Of a DNA stretch of 35,681 nucleotides, positions 1 through 8,054 are shown piece after piece. The position numbers were made by a program, and so were the translations under genes. This DNA is from Bacteroidota bacterium (GTDB lineage: Bacteria > Bacteroidota > Bacteroidia > Chitinophagales > Chitinophagaceae): positions 1 to 35,681 of the forward strand of contig JAEZDR010000106.1 of NCBI GenBank assembly GCA_023433265.1, in the 5' to 3' direction. Each line of letters opens with the position of its first letter. Within the stretch, counting starts at the first letter, position 1. Under the pieces are notes generated by a model. That model saw only the letters and a program-made list of their open reading frames with translations, did no database searches and had not been told where the DNA came from.

Positions 1-723
1 GTGAGCAGCCGGCACCTTGTAAAGGATTTATCTATCTATACACAGGCTTTCCAGGAAGGGTTCAAGCTGTTTTATGGGGATGTAAGGGAGTACTGCATAT
101 TGGCGCTACTGCCATCGTACCTGGAGAGAAAGGGTTCGTCGCTGGTTTATATGGCGGAAAGTTTAATGCAGCAAAGCAACCATGGAGAAAGCGGTTTTTA
201 CCTTGATAATAAAGACATGCTGGCCCGGAAGCTGGCGGAGCTTGAAGCAGGCGGGCAGAAGACATTGTTGCTGGGGGTAACCTTTGCGCTTTTGGATTTT
301 GCGGAGGAGCACCCTATGCCGTTAAGGCACACGGTGGTGATGGAGACCGGAGGAATGAAGGGAAGGAAGAAAGAAATAACCCAGCCGGAAGTACACAGCA
401 TTTTGAAAGCTGCTTTCCAATTGCCGGCAGTGCATGCAGAATATGGAATGACAGAATTGATGAGCCAGGCCTACTCGAAAGGGGATGGGGTTTACCGATG
501 CCCTCCCTGGATGAAGGTGGTGGTGAGAGATGAGGATGATCCGCTACAGGTGCGAACAATGGGTAACGGGTTACTCAATATTATTGACCTGGCGAATGTG
601 CATTCCTGTTGTTTTATTGCCACAGATGATGTGGGAAAAGTAAATGCGGATGGAAGTTTTGAATTGGCCGGAAGAGCAGATCACAGCGATATGAGAGGTT
701 GCAGCTTGTTGCTTAACACCTAA
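1..723 (+). CDS. LuxE-like acyltransferase / acyl-protein synthetase family protein, 5' partial
   Basis: The reading frame is already open at base 1, so the N-terminal part lies outside the window and 240 residues remain. The sequence resembles the LuxE/phenylacetate-CoA ligase branch of the adenylate-forming superfamily, which Bacteroidota annotations usually call 'acyl transferase'. Visible signs are a YGMTE motif at residues 148-152 of the visible part, typical of the adenylate-binding loop, an ETGGMKGRKKE stretch at 115-125, and a D-x-GKVNADGSFELAGR-type stretch near the C-terminus that matches the hinge region of these enzymes. The expected role is ATP-dependent activation of a carboxylic acid and its transfer to an acceptor; the substrate cannot be told. 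The stop codon at 721-723 overlaps a -7 promoter box for the next gene. Family fairly certain, substrate unknown. Confidence 0.75.
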   Translation: MSSRHLVKDLSIYTQAFQEGFKLFYGDVREYCILALLPSYLERKGSSLVYMAESLMQQSNHGESGFYLDNKDMLARKLAELEAGGQKTLLLGVTFALLDFAEEHPMPLRHTVVMETGGMKGRKKEITQPEVHSILKAAFQLPAVHAEYGMTELMSQAYSKGDGVYRCPPWMKVVVRDEDDPLQVRTMGNGLLNIIDLANVHSCCFIATDDVGKVNADGSFELAGRADHSDMRGCSLLLNT

Positions 724-728
724 ATTTG
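698..728 (+). promoter_or_regulatory. Bacteroidota-type promoter for the 745 gene
   Basis: A perfect -7 box TAAATTTG (721-728) starts on the stop codon of the upstream acyltransferase gene. A GTTG (698-701) lies exactly 19 bp upstream and matches three of four bases of the TTTG -33 box. The predicted transcript would start near 733-735, about 10 nt before the ATG at 745. Confidence 0.55.
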
Positions 729-744
729 GATATTCAACATTGAG

Positions 745-1038
745 ATGAACAAAACCGCGACCGCCCATATTGACCTGTTTGTGGAGCGGCTCAATGTTAC
801 AGATGTGGGTTGTATGCAGGATTGGAAAAATGTGAAAGAACTCATTTTCGCTGCCATAGATATCGTGTCATTGTCCTCACACTCATCATGTTATATGAGC
901 CGCGCCGAAGCGGTAGAAGTGCTGCAGAAACTATTTCTGCGGTGTAATAATTATTGCAGTATGGACATCAGGGATACGCACCATGAGTACCCCGGAATAA
1001 GAAATGAGATAGTTGCATTGGTAAAGCAGTACGACTAG
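745..1038 (+). CDS. hypothetical protein, 97 aa
   Basis: I do not recognise this family. It is a small, mostly alpha-helical looking soluble protein with four cysteines (a Cys-Met pair near residue 27, Cys 49, and a pair around 68-73) but no clear zinc-knuckle spacing. There is no signal peptide or membrane segment. It starts with ATG at 745, about 10 nt after the predicted start of transcription from the promoter whose -7 box is 721-728, which supports it being a real transcribed gene rather than a chance frame. It is separated from the acyltransferase by 21 bp and could also be read through from it. Existence fairly likely, function unknown. Confidence 0.55.
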   Translation: MNKTATAHIDLFVERLNVTDVGCMQDWKNVKELIFAAIDIVSLSSHSSCYMSRAEAVEVLQKLFLRCNNYCSMDIRDTHHEYPGIRNEIVALVKQYD

Positions 1039-1218
1039 AACTTACCTGTTAAAACGATACTGTTGTTTTGCTAACAGTACGTTAGAACCTCGCTTTCACA
1101 AACTGTAAAAAGGCAGTTTATCAACACCTTGTGGACTTTTGATTTTTTATGCTGCTGTGCGTGGCACAGTATTTCTCTTATGGTAACCCAGATGAGCAAA
1201 AAAATAAAAGGAGAGGTT

Positions 1219-1380
1219 ATGATTATCATGAATAGAGGAAGAAAGATTATTAGGAAGGATAAGGATTTAACGACAATGGGATTCAGAACTATGAACCCGG
1301 AACAGCAAAAAGATGTGGAACTAGGCAGGTTGAGATCATCAGCGCATTTGTGGCCTTTGTATTGTTTTAAAGGCAAGTAG
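1219..1380 (+). CDS. small KGG-like (stress-induced protein family) peptide, 53 aa
   Basis: A short basic frame starting at ATG 1219, preceded by a strong AAGGAGAGG ribosome-binding sequence at 1208-1216; a second ATG at 1228 is an alternative. The middle reads GFRTMNPEQQKDV, which closely follows the first half of the KGG/stress-induced motif (GF-x-x-M-D/N-P-E-K/Q-Q-R/K-E/D-I/V). The second half, expected to be roughly ASKGG-K/R-AAH, is here ELGRLRSSAH, so the glycine pair is lost. KGG proteins are small, highly charged and often induced by stress. A terminator hairpin at 1427-1448 closes the unit. The frame can be extended upstream to 1129, but only with a TTG start and without a binding site. 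Family assignment is an inference from one motif. Confidence 0.5.
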   Translation: MIIMNRGRKIIRKDKDLTTMGFRTMNPEQQKDVELGRLRSSAHLWPLYCFKGK

Positions 1381-1426
1381 TTATCGTTTTCAGCGTAAGG
1401 CAAGTATATCTACATATAAACTCAGT

Positions 1427-1455
1427 AAAACTCCCTCGGTGGAGTTTTGCTATTT
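1427..1455 (+). terminator. Rho-independent terminator after the KGG-like gene
   Basis: Perfect 8-bp stem AAAACTCC (1427-1434) and GGAGTTTT (1441-1448) around the loop CTCGGT, followed by GCTATTTT. It lies 47 bp after the stop codon at 1380. Confidence 0.7.
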
Positions 1456-1653
1456 TAGTAGGTGAGAGGCGAAACTTTTCGCTTCTTCTTTTTTAAAGAC
1501 AGGTGGGTTGGAGGGATGGCAGTTGTAACAACTGCGAAAACTTGCTTTAGCGGGCTTTGCGTAAAGATGCGGTAGGGGTGTGTTCTTCTTATCGTAGGAT
1601 TAAGTAAAAATACTTATTAAAAAAGGCCAATTACGTAGGAAAATAAGGGTGTT
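1449..1653. other. gene-free stretch with two short palindromes
   Basis: No convincing reading frame. It holds two clean inverted repeats. One is GCAGTTGT-A-ACAACTGC at 1519-1535, with perfect 8-bp arms around a single base. The other is TAAGTA-AAAA-TACTTA at 1601-1616. Either could be an operator; neither is followed by a T-run. The 11-bp tandem array begins directly after this stretch. Confidence 0.4.
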
Positions 1654-1741
1654 ATAAGCTAGGCATAAGCTAGGCATAAGCTAGGCATAAGCTAGGTATA
1701 AGCTAGGCATAAGGGAGGGGTAAGGCAGGCATAAGGTAGCG
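1654..1741. repeat. 11-bp tandem repeat array, eight units
   Basis: Five near-identical units of ATAAGCTAGGC (1654-1708, the fourth with a final T) are followed by three degenerate units (1709-1741: ATAAGGGAGGG, GTAAGGCAGGC, ATAAGGTAGCG). The period is exactly 11 bp throughout. Because 11 is not a multiple of three, and the unit contains TAA and TAG, all frames are closed, so this is not coding. The array sits between the terminator of the preceding unit and the rnpB gene. Confidence 0.95.
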
Positions 1742-1901
1742 ATGAGATATGCGGCGAAAGATGGTTGTTTCACATCCACCTATTGGCTACCCAGGGTGTA
1801 GATTTTTGCTATCAGAAAGAATACCAGGGCTTTTAAAGGCTTTTAGGATATAAAGTAAAAACGATTTAGCTGGTATAAATCTACATTAACACCAGGGGTC
1901 T

Positions 1902-1909
1902 TAGATTTG
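1902..1909 (+). promoter_or_regulatory. -7 promoter box of rnpB
   Basis: TAGATTTG matches the Bacteroidota -7 consensus TAnnTTTG in all defined positions. It ends 4 nt before base 1914, where the outer P1 helix of the RNase P RNA begins, which is just where transcription should start. A good -33 TTTG is not visible at the expected distance. Confidence 0.65.
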
Positions 1910-1913
1910 CCGG

Positions 1914-2276
1914 ATGCAAACCCGAGCTACCGTGTTTGCTCACCGCAGGGTGAGGAGGCAAGGAAAGTCCGGACAACACAGGGCGTCCCATCCCGTGAAG
2001 AGCGGGACCTCCGGGTAAAATCCGGGGCGAGAAAGTGCCACAGAAAATAACTACCTGCCTTTGGCAGGCAAAGGTGAAAATGTGAGGTAAGAGCTCACAG
2101 TAGCAACGGAGAACCGTTGCTACGGGTAAACCTTGGGAGTTGTAATGCCACGTATAGGAGCGATTGAGGGCGGCCCGCCCGATGCTCCAGGGTAGGCAGC
2201 AAGAGGTAAGCAGCAATGCTTATCCCAGATAAATGGTAGCTTAGAAACAGAATCCGGCTTACGAGGTTTGCATACT
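1914..2276 (+). ncRNA. rnpB: RNase P RNA, bacterial type A
   Basis: This is the catalytic RNA of ribonuclease P, which cuts the 5' leader from pre-tRNAs. The universally conserved 5' core (AGGAAAGTCCGG, about 1950-1962) and 3' core (ACAGAATCCGGCTTAC, about 2247-2262) are both present, together with the internal GTAAGAGCTCAC-type segment near 2087-2098. The outer helix P1 forms between ATGCAAACC (1914-1922) and GGTTTGCAT (2265-2273), which fixes both ends, and a T-run follows at 2276-2281. The length of about 360 nt is normal. A -7 box at 1902-1909 fits the deduced 5' end. Confidence 0.95.
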
Positions 2277-2407
2277 TTTTTGCCTTATACAACCATTACA
2301 TATTGTAAAGTTTCTGCAATTATCTTCGTCATTGACTGATGTCATAGATTGGGGAAACGACAGCCATCACCTTTGCATTTCTACAAAAAACATCAGTAGT
2401 TAGTACT

Positions 2408-4519
2408 ATGACGAAAAGTATATTTATTGCGACCGCTGAACCGTTTACCGGTAAATCGATCATCGCACTGGGCCTAGTTAATCTATTGTTAGGTAAAGCA
2501 CAGAAAGTAGGATATTTCAAGCCCATTATTAATCCTGAAGTTGAAGATGAGAAGGACATGCATATACAAACCGTCCTGGACCATTTTCGCTTGCCTCTGC
2601 ATTACTCAGATACCTATGCTTTTACTTATCAGCAGGCTTTAAGACTGCTTGAAAGCGAGCAGGATGGGCTGCTGCTGGATACCATTATAACGAAGTATAA
2701 GGCAATGGAGGAAGACAATGATTTTACAATCGTTGAAGGGAGTGACTTTGTAGGAGAGGGGACAGCCTTTGAATTTGATACTAACGTGCACATTGCAAAG
2801 AACCTGGGAGCCCCCGTGCTGATAGTAAGCAGTGGAAAAAACAAGACTACTTCGCAGGTGATTAATTCTACCATTTCGCTGTTTAAGAACTTTGAATCTC
2901 GCGAAGCACAAACGGTGGCAGTGGTGGTAAACAAAGTGTGTTCCGAGCAGGTGGACGATGTTAGAGAACTGTTGATGTCGCAATTGCCGGAAGGAATTAT
3001 CCTTGCTGTGATACCTGATGATAAAGGCCTTGACAGCCCGACCATGAAAGAAATATACGAGCAGATAGGTGGTAACCTGATGTTTGGGGAGAAGTACCTG
3101 GATAACCAGGTAGACCATTTTGTAACGGGTGCAATGCAGGTACCCAACTTTTTAAAACATTTAAAAGAAAATGTACTTATTGTAACTCCTGGCGACAGAG
3201 GAGACATCATCATTGGCTCGTTACAAGCCAACCTATCCAGCAGCTATCCCAAAGTTGCCGGTATAGTGCTTACTGCCAATACGGAGCCTGAAGAGCCAAT
3301 TATTAAGCTCATAGAAGGGTTGCAAAACGTGGTGCCGATTATTTCGGTACCGACAGGAACATTTGATACAATTACTTCGATTGGAAGAATTAAATCGCGC
3401 ATTACGCCTGATAATACCAAGAAAATACAACTGGCGGTTGATACGTTCAACAAATTCCTGGACGTAGATGCTCTTAACGAAAAGCTGATAACTTATATTC
3501 CTGAAGGCATGACACCGTACATGTTCCAGTACCAGCTTGCCAAAAGAGCAAAGAAGAGTATAAAACATATTGTATTGCCGGAAGGTGATGACGACAGGAT
3601 ATTAAAAGCAGCCTGCAGGCTGGTAGAGCATGATGTGGTTAAATTAACCATACTTGGCAATCCGCAGGAAGTGTCAGCGAGGGCAAAAAGGCTGAGCCTG
3701 AATATTGACTTCCAGAAAATGCAGGTGATAGACCCAATTCATTCTGAGTATTTTGATGATTATGCAGAAACCCTGTTTGAGCTGCGCCGCAGCAAGAATA
3801 TCACTCTGCAAAGCGCGAGAGACCTGATGGCCGATGTGTCATACTTCGGTACCATGATGGTGTACAAGGGGCATGCAGATGGCATGGTGTCAGGGGCAGC
3901 CCATACTACCCAGCACACCATACGCCCGGCGTTGCAGTTTGTGAAGACAAAGCCCGGGATATCTGTGGTGTCTTCTATTTTCTTTATGTGCCTTCCAGAC
4001 CGTGTTTGTGTAATGGGAGACTGTGCGGTAAATCCAAATCCCACCGCTGAGCAACTGGCTGAGATAGCTATGTCGTCTGCCATCAGCAGCCGCAGTTTTG
4101 GTATAGAGCCAAGGGTTGCCATGCTTTCTTATTCTTCAGGAACATCGGGAGAAGGCGCGGACGTAGAAAAAGTGAGGGCAGCCACCGAGCTAGTGAAGAA
4201 GATGATGCCTGAGCTAAAAATTGAAGGCCCGATACAGTATGATGCTGCGGTAGACCCGGTGGTAGGAAAACATAAACTCCCTAATTCCGAAGTGGCGGGA
4301 CAAGCATCTGTGCTGATTTTCCCCGACCTGAATACGGGAAACAACACTTATAAAGCAGTGCAGCGCGAAACAGGAGCACTGGCTATAGGGCCGATGTTGC
4401 AAGGACTTAATAAACCCGTGAACGACCTAAGCAGGGGTTGTACGGTGGACGATATTTATAATACTGTAATCATAACAGCTATACAGGCACAGCAGGAAGA
4501 ACTTGCGCTTGCCAACTAA
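2408..4519 (+). CDS. pta: phosphate acetyltransferase (long form)
   Basis: It interconverts acetyl-CoA plus phosphate with acetyl phosphate plus CoA, and with acetate kinase next door forms the acetate overflow/assimilation route in the cytosol. The 703-residue length is that of the long, three-part form. An N-terminal P-loop domain related to dethiobiotin synthetase (AEPFTGKS at about 10-17) comes first, then a DRTGG regulatory domain (about 215-325), then the catalytic PTA_PTB domain (about 385-700) with conserved stretches such as VLPEGDDDRIL, MVSGAAHTT and SYSSGTSGEGADVEKV. It begins at ATG 2408, and the next gene starts 15 bp after its stop, so the two form an operon closed by the terminator at 5755-5782. 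Confidence 0.97.
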   Translation: MTKSIFIATAEPFTGKSIIALGLVNLLLGKAQKVGYFKPIINPEVEDEKDMHIQTVLDHFRLPLHYSDTYAFTYQQALRLLESEQDGLLLDTIITKYKAMEEDNDFTIVEGSDFVGEGTAFEFDTNVHIAKNLGAPVLIVSSGKNKTTSQVINSTISLFKNFESREAQTVAVVVNKVCSEQVDDVRELLMSQLPEGIILAVIPDDKGLDSPTMKEIYEQIGGNLMFGEKYLDNQVDHFVTGAMQVPNFLKHLKENVLIVTPGDRGDIIIGSLQANLSSSYPKVAGIVLTANTEPEEPIIKLIEGLQNVVPIISVPTGTFDTITSIGRIKSRITPDNTKKIQLAVDTFNKFLDVDALNEKLITYIPEGMTPYMFQYQLAKRAKKSIKHIVLPEGDDDRILKAACRLVEHDVVKLTILGNPQEVSARAKRLSLNIDFQKMQVIDPIHSEYFDDYAETLFELRRSKNITLQSARDLMADVSYFGTMMVYKGHADGMVSGAAHTTQHTIRPALQFVKTKPGISVVSSIFFMCLPDRVCVMGDCAVNPNPTAEQLAEIAMSSAISSRSFGIEPRVAMLSYSSGTSGEGADVEKVRAATELVKKMMPELKIEGPIQYDAAVDPVVGKHKLPNSEVAGQASVLIFPDLNTGNNTYKAVQRETGALAIGPMLQGLNKPVNDLSRGCTVDDIYNTVIITAIQAQQEELALAN

Positions 4520-4534
4520 GAAAACACCAGAGAC

Positions 4535-5731
4535 ATGAACATATTTGTAGTTAATTCAGGAAGCAGCTCCATAAAATACCAGCTTTTTAAAATGCCTTCG
4601 GAAAGTCCTATTTGTACAGGATTGATTGAGCGCATAGGACTGGACAACTCGGTGATTACTCACAAGATTTTTTTGGGCAACGAAGAGAAAGTAAAAAAAC
4701 TGACGTTAGATATACCTGACCATGAGGCTGGATTGAAAGAAGTGGTAAACCTGTTGACAGCAACCGATGGTGGAGTTATCGCCGACCCTGCAGAAATAGA
4801 CGTGGTAGGCCATAGGCTGGTACATGGCGGGGAAGCATTTGCAACCACCACCATCATCAATCAGGCGGTGAAAGAAGAGGTGAAGAAGCTTTTTGCACTT
4901 GCACCGTTGCATAATCCTCCCAACTATCTTGGGGTAGAGGTGGCCGAACGCATATTTACCAGCGCAAAACAAGTTGGTGTATTTGATACGGCATTCCACC
5001 AAACCATGCCGGAGAAAGCTTTCCGGTTTGCTATCCCTAATTCTTTTTATACAGAGTTACGGCTGAGGGCTTATGGCTTTCATGGAACGAGCCATAAATA
5101 TGTAGCGGAAAGAGCTGCGGAATACCTTGGTAATCCAGATGCGAAAATCATTACAATTCACCTGGGCAACGGAAGCAGTATGACAGCAGTGAAAGGGGGC
5201 GTGAGTGTTGATACCAGTATGGGAGTTGGCACTGTGGGAGGGCTTATTATGGGTACCCGAAGTGGAGATATTGACCCTTCGCTCATTTTCCATTTATTAA
5301 ATACAGGTTATGAGCCTGCACAGCTAAGCAGCATCATGCATAAGAAAAGCGGTATGGCCGGACTTACCGGTTATAGTGACATGCGGGAGATAAGAAAACT
5401 AATTGATGCAGGAAATAAGGATGCAGAACTAGCCTATGAAATGTATGCATACCGGGTGAAGAAATATATAGGAAGTTATGCTGCAGTGTTGAATGGTGTA
5501 GACGCCATTGTGTTTACTGCAGGCGTTGGTGAGAACGACACGCACATCAGGGCAATGGTTTGTGAAGAGATGGATTACCTCGGTATAACTTTAGATGAAG
5601 AGCGCAATGCAGTGCGTAACAACCAGGTGAGAGAAATAAATAAAGAAGGCGCAAAAACCAAGGTGCTCGTCATCCCCACAAATGAAGAGTTGGAGATAGC
5701 GAAGCAGTGCTACAATTTGTTAAATAACTAG
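4535..5731 (+). CDS. ackA: acetate kinase
   Basis: It transfers the phosphoryl group of acetyl phosphate to ADP, giving acetate and ATP, and completes the Pta-AckA route. At 398 residues it has the normal family length. The ASKHA-fold signatures are all present: N-terminal NSGSSSIKYQLF (residues 7-18), GHRLVHGG, PLHNPPN, the nucleotide-binding HLGNGSSMTAVKGG and the C-terminal FTAGVGEND. It starts at ATG 4535, 15 bp after pta, and is followed after 23 bp by a strong terminator. Confidence 0.98.
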   Translation: MNIFVVNSGSSSIKYQLFKMPSESPICTGLIERIGLDNSVITHKIFLGNEEKVKKLTLDIPDHEAGLKEVVNLLTATDGGVIADPAEIDVVGHRLVHGGEAFATTTIINQAVKEEVKKLFALAPLHNPPNYLGVEVAERIFTSAKQVGVFDTAFHQTMPEKAFRFAIPNSFYTELRLRAYGFHGTSHKYVAERAAEYLGNPDAKIITIHLGNGSSMTAVKGGVSVDTSMGVGTVGGLIMGTRSGDIDPSLIFHLLNTGYEPAQLSSIMHKKSGMAGLTGYSDMREIRKLIDAGNKDAELAYEMYAYRVKKYIGSYAAVLNGVDAIVFTAGVGENDTHIRAMVCEEMDYLGITLDEERNAVRNNQVREINKEGAKTKVLVIPTNEELEIAKQCYNLLNN

Positions 5732-5754
5732 TTAGATAATTAGAATAAAGAATG

Positions 5755-5782
5755 AAAAGCTGCCTGCTGAGGCAGCTTTTTT
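5755..5782 (+). terminator. Rho-independent terminator of pta-ackA
   Basis: Perfect 10-bp stem AAAAGCTGCC (5755-5764) and GGCAGCTTTT (5771-5780) around TGCTGA, followed by further T residues. Confidence 0.9.
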
Positions 5783-5880
5783 AGTGCCTTGACTTTGCGA
5801 TAGCAATTACAAGTCTCATTAAAGTATCCTTGATTACAACTGGAACTTAGGATATAGAAAAGTGAACTTGAAATGAAGCA

Positions 5881-6756
5881 TTATAAAAACCTTCTTCTCA
5901 CCAAATGGTCAAAATGATGAACAATTTCTGAGTCTTCGTTCCAGCCGAGTTTGAGCTTTAGTTCTCTTTTGATCCAATACTCGGCTTCAGAATAAACGTT
6001 GAAGGAATTGATGGTTTTGAGGCTCCTTTCGAACATGGCTTCGTCGCCCCTGAAAAGTTCATTGATAAACTGGTACCTGTCGTTGATGCCGATTGCTTTT
6101 TTAAGATCCCTGATGGGGCTTTCCTTGAGCACAGAGCCAAGCTCCTTATGCTCTACCTTGAGGCGATCGTTGAGGCTTTCGTCGCCTGTTTTCTCCTGTT
6201 GCTCATTACTAAAATGTGCGAGCGTAGGAATTTCGTTTTCTATATCCAGAAGCCACTGCTGGCCGTTTAAAAAACCAGCTACCCCGGTTTTGATGGAGGT
6301 AGGCTCATAATTTTCATCTGGTTTTTCGGCAAGTTCCTGGCCATGCTCAGCGGCTGCGAAGTGGGGTGGGTCAGCAGGCTGTTCTGTTTCTATAGAGCTA
6401 TCGGTATCAGGTTCATGAGCCTCATCCTGCACCGGGATAATAACTTCCTCAATTAAAGGTTGCGGTTCGATTTCTACTTCTGCCAGCGTTTGTTCTTCCA
6501 GAGGCATGAGGGAGCTATCCTCGTTTGCAACGGAGTGTATAAGTTCTTCAGGCTGATGTTGGGAAGCCTGGACAGGAACTGCGCTCACGGAAGGAAATTT
6601 TACTACCACATGCTGGCCTGCCCTGTCATCCTGAGCTTCCACTTGTGTGTATAATTCGTTAACAAGCATCTGAGCGCTTAGTAATAAAGCATTTGCATCG
6701 CCGCCAGCGCGGTATTGCTCCTGCAGATTATCTATCAGCGTTCCTACTCTTTGCAT
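5881..6756 (-). CDS. hypothetical protein with acidic middle region, 291 aa
   Basis: Not recognised beyond being a Bacteroidota-type conserved hypothetical protein. Three parts are visible. The N-terminal helical segment of about 45 residues begins MQRVGTLIDNLQEQ. A long Glu/Pro/Asp-rich and probably disordered middle follows (about residues 65-165). The C-terminus is a compact, charged helical domain with ELFRGDEAMFERSL and YWIKRELKLKLGW. I chose the ATG at 6756 rather than the in-frame ATG at 6798, because the additional 14 residues look unlike the rest and the later start gives a natural amphipathic N-terminus; no clear ribosome-binding site decides it. It is divergent from tdk with 65 bp between the starts. 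Confidence 0.75.
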   Translation of the reverse strand: MQRVGTLIDNLQEQYRAGGDANALLLSAQMLVNELYTQVEAQDDRAGQHVVVKFPSVSAVPVQASQHQPEELIHSVANEDSSLMPLEEQTLAEVEIEPQPLIEEVIIPVQDEAHEPDTDSSIETEQPADPPHFAAAEHGQELAEKPDENYEPTSIKTGVAGFLNGQQWLLDIENEIPTLAHFSNEQQEKTGDESLNDRLKVEHKELGSVLKESPIRDLKKAIGINDRYQFINELFRGDEAMFERSLKTINSFNVYSEAEYWIKRELKLKLGWNEDSEIVHHFDHLVRRRFL

Positions 6757-6821
6757 AGGATATAATACATTTGAGGGATTAGTTTTATAAAAATACAAGC
6801 TTTAGCTATAACCCTGTAAAA

Positions 6822-7394
6822 ATGTTTATTGAACCCAGTTTAAGTGGCGAGCGGCGCGGTTGGATAGAGGTGATTTGTGGCTCCATGTTCAGCGGCAAAA
6901 CGGAAGAACTGATAAGGCGGTTGAAGAGAGCAAAGATAGCTAACCTGAAAGTAGAAATATTCAAGCCTTCGATAGATGTAAGGTACGATGAAGTACAGGT
7001 GGTGAGTCACGATGCGAATGCCATATTATCTACGCCTATAGAAAACTCCCAAACGATTTTATTGATGAGTGAGGGTGTAGACGTAGTGGGAATAGATGAG
7101 GCCCAGTTTTTTGATGCCGAGGTAATTCATGTATGTGAAATACTGGCGACAAAAGGAATCAGGGTAATTGTAGCAGGACTTGATATGGATTACCTGGGCA
7201 GGCCATTTGGTCCCATGCCTTCGCTACTTGCCATAGCGGACTATATTACGAAGTTGCATGCCATTTGCCAGCGCTGTGGACATATTGCTAATGTTAGTTA
7301 CAGGAAAACTGCGCAGGAAGGACAGGTGTTGCTGGGCGAGAAGGATGTTTACGAACCACGCTGCAGGAAATGCGCGGCTATAGAACATGAGTAA
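6822..7394 (+). CDS. tdk: thymidine kinase, type II
   Basis: It phosphorylates thymidine to dTMP in the salvage pathway in the cytosol. The 190-residue protein has the P-loop GSMFSGKT (20-27), the catalytic glutamate E93 in GIDEAQFF, the RPFGPM lasso stretch (127-132), and a structural zinc site formed by C149-x-x-C152 and C181-x-x-C184. These are the expected features of the small, tetrameric TK1-like class. The final 8 bases overlap the start of ccmB, so the two are probably translated from the same mRNA. Confidence 0.97.
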   Translation: MFIEPSLSGERRGWIEVICGSMFSGKTEELIRRLKRAKIANLKVEIFKPSIDVRYDEVQVVSHDANAILSTPIENSQTILLMSEGVDVVGIDEAQFFDAEVIHVCEILATKGIRVIVAGLDMDYLGRPFGPMPSLLAIADYITKLHAICQRCGHIANVSYRKTAQEGQVLLGEKDVYEPRCRKCAAIEHE

Positions 7395-8046
7395 GCCCGG
7401 TTCAATTATACAACTTGTAAAAAAAGATGTGTTACTTGAAGTAAGGCAACAGTACACCTTCTATGGAATTGTGCTGTACGTGGCATCAACCATTTACGTG
7501 ATCTACCTTTCTATGGGTAGCCCGGATGACCAGGTGTGGAACGGACTGTTCTGGATTACGCAATTGTTTATTTGCGTAAATGCTGTAGCGAAAAGCTTTC
7601 TTGCTGAGAACCGCGGCAGGATGTTATATTTTTATTCAATTGCCGGGGCGAGGCATTTTATTTTTGCCAAGTTGTTGTTCAACGCAATCATTACACTGGC
7701 AATGACTTTTATATCGTTGCTGCTATTCCTGATTCTGCTAGGCAATCCACTTGAACACTTCGTACAGTTTGTGCTTGTGAGTATGCTGGGCGGAGTAGGC
7801 CTGAGCCTTGTTTTTACTTTCCTGGCTGCAATAGCGGCGAAAGCGCAGCAGCAGGCAGCATTGATTACCATCCTGGGCTTCCCGGTAATCGTTCCTCAAA
7901 TACTTTTACTCATCAAACTATCGCAGTCAGCTTTTGCGCAGGTGGTACAGGCTGGTTACGACACGATGGTGCTTTTGCTTTTGGGCCTGGATGTTATGAT
8001 AGTGGTGCTTGCACTTATACTCTTTCCTTTTCTGTGGAAAGACTAG
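7387..8046 (+). CDS. ccmB: heme exporter protein CcmB
   Basis: This is the membrane subunit of the CcmABC(D) ABC-type machinery that passes heme to CcmE in cytochrome c maturation system I. The 219-residue protein has about six hydrophobic segments and the family features: an N-terminal [14 protein letters not shown], then [14 protein letters not shown] and a [12 protein letters not shown] stretch. It overlaps tdk by 8 bp. The genes usually found with it (ccmA, ccmC, ccmE) are not in this window. Downstream there is only a convergent gene ending 8 bp away, so the other Ccm parts must be encoded elsewhere. Confidence 0.92.
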   Translation: MSKPGSIIQLVKKDVLLEVRQQYTFYGIVLYVASTIYVIYLSMGSPDDQVWNGLFWITQLFICVNAVAKSFLAENRGRMLYFYSIAGARHFIFAKLLFNAIITLAMTFISLLLFLILLGNPLEHFVQFVLVSMLGGVGLSLVFTFLAAIAAKAQQQAALITILGFPVIVPQILLLIKLSQSAFAQVVQAGYDTMVLLLLGLDVMIVVLALILFPFLWKD

Positions 8047-8054
8047 TGAAACTA

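Noticed and set aside
1129..1218. Upstream extension of the KGG-like gene to 1129
   Set aside because: The only start there is a TTG without a binding site, and the added residues are rich in Cys and Phe, unlike the family.
1071..1403. A 110-codon minus-strand frame opposite the KGG-like gene
   Set aside because: Hydrophobic and without family resemblance; the plus strand has a ribosome-binding site and a terminator.
2629..3231. A 200-codon minus-strand frame inside pta
   Set aside because: It is a shadow of the pta coding strand; Pta is intact and conserved across this stretch.
6757..6798. Upstream ATG (6798) of the acidic hypothetical gene
   Set aside because: The added 14 residues look unlike the rest of the protein, and the later ATG gives a natural start; not proven.
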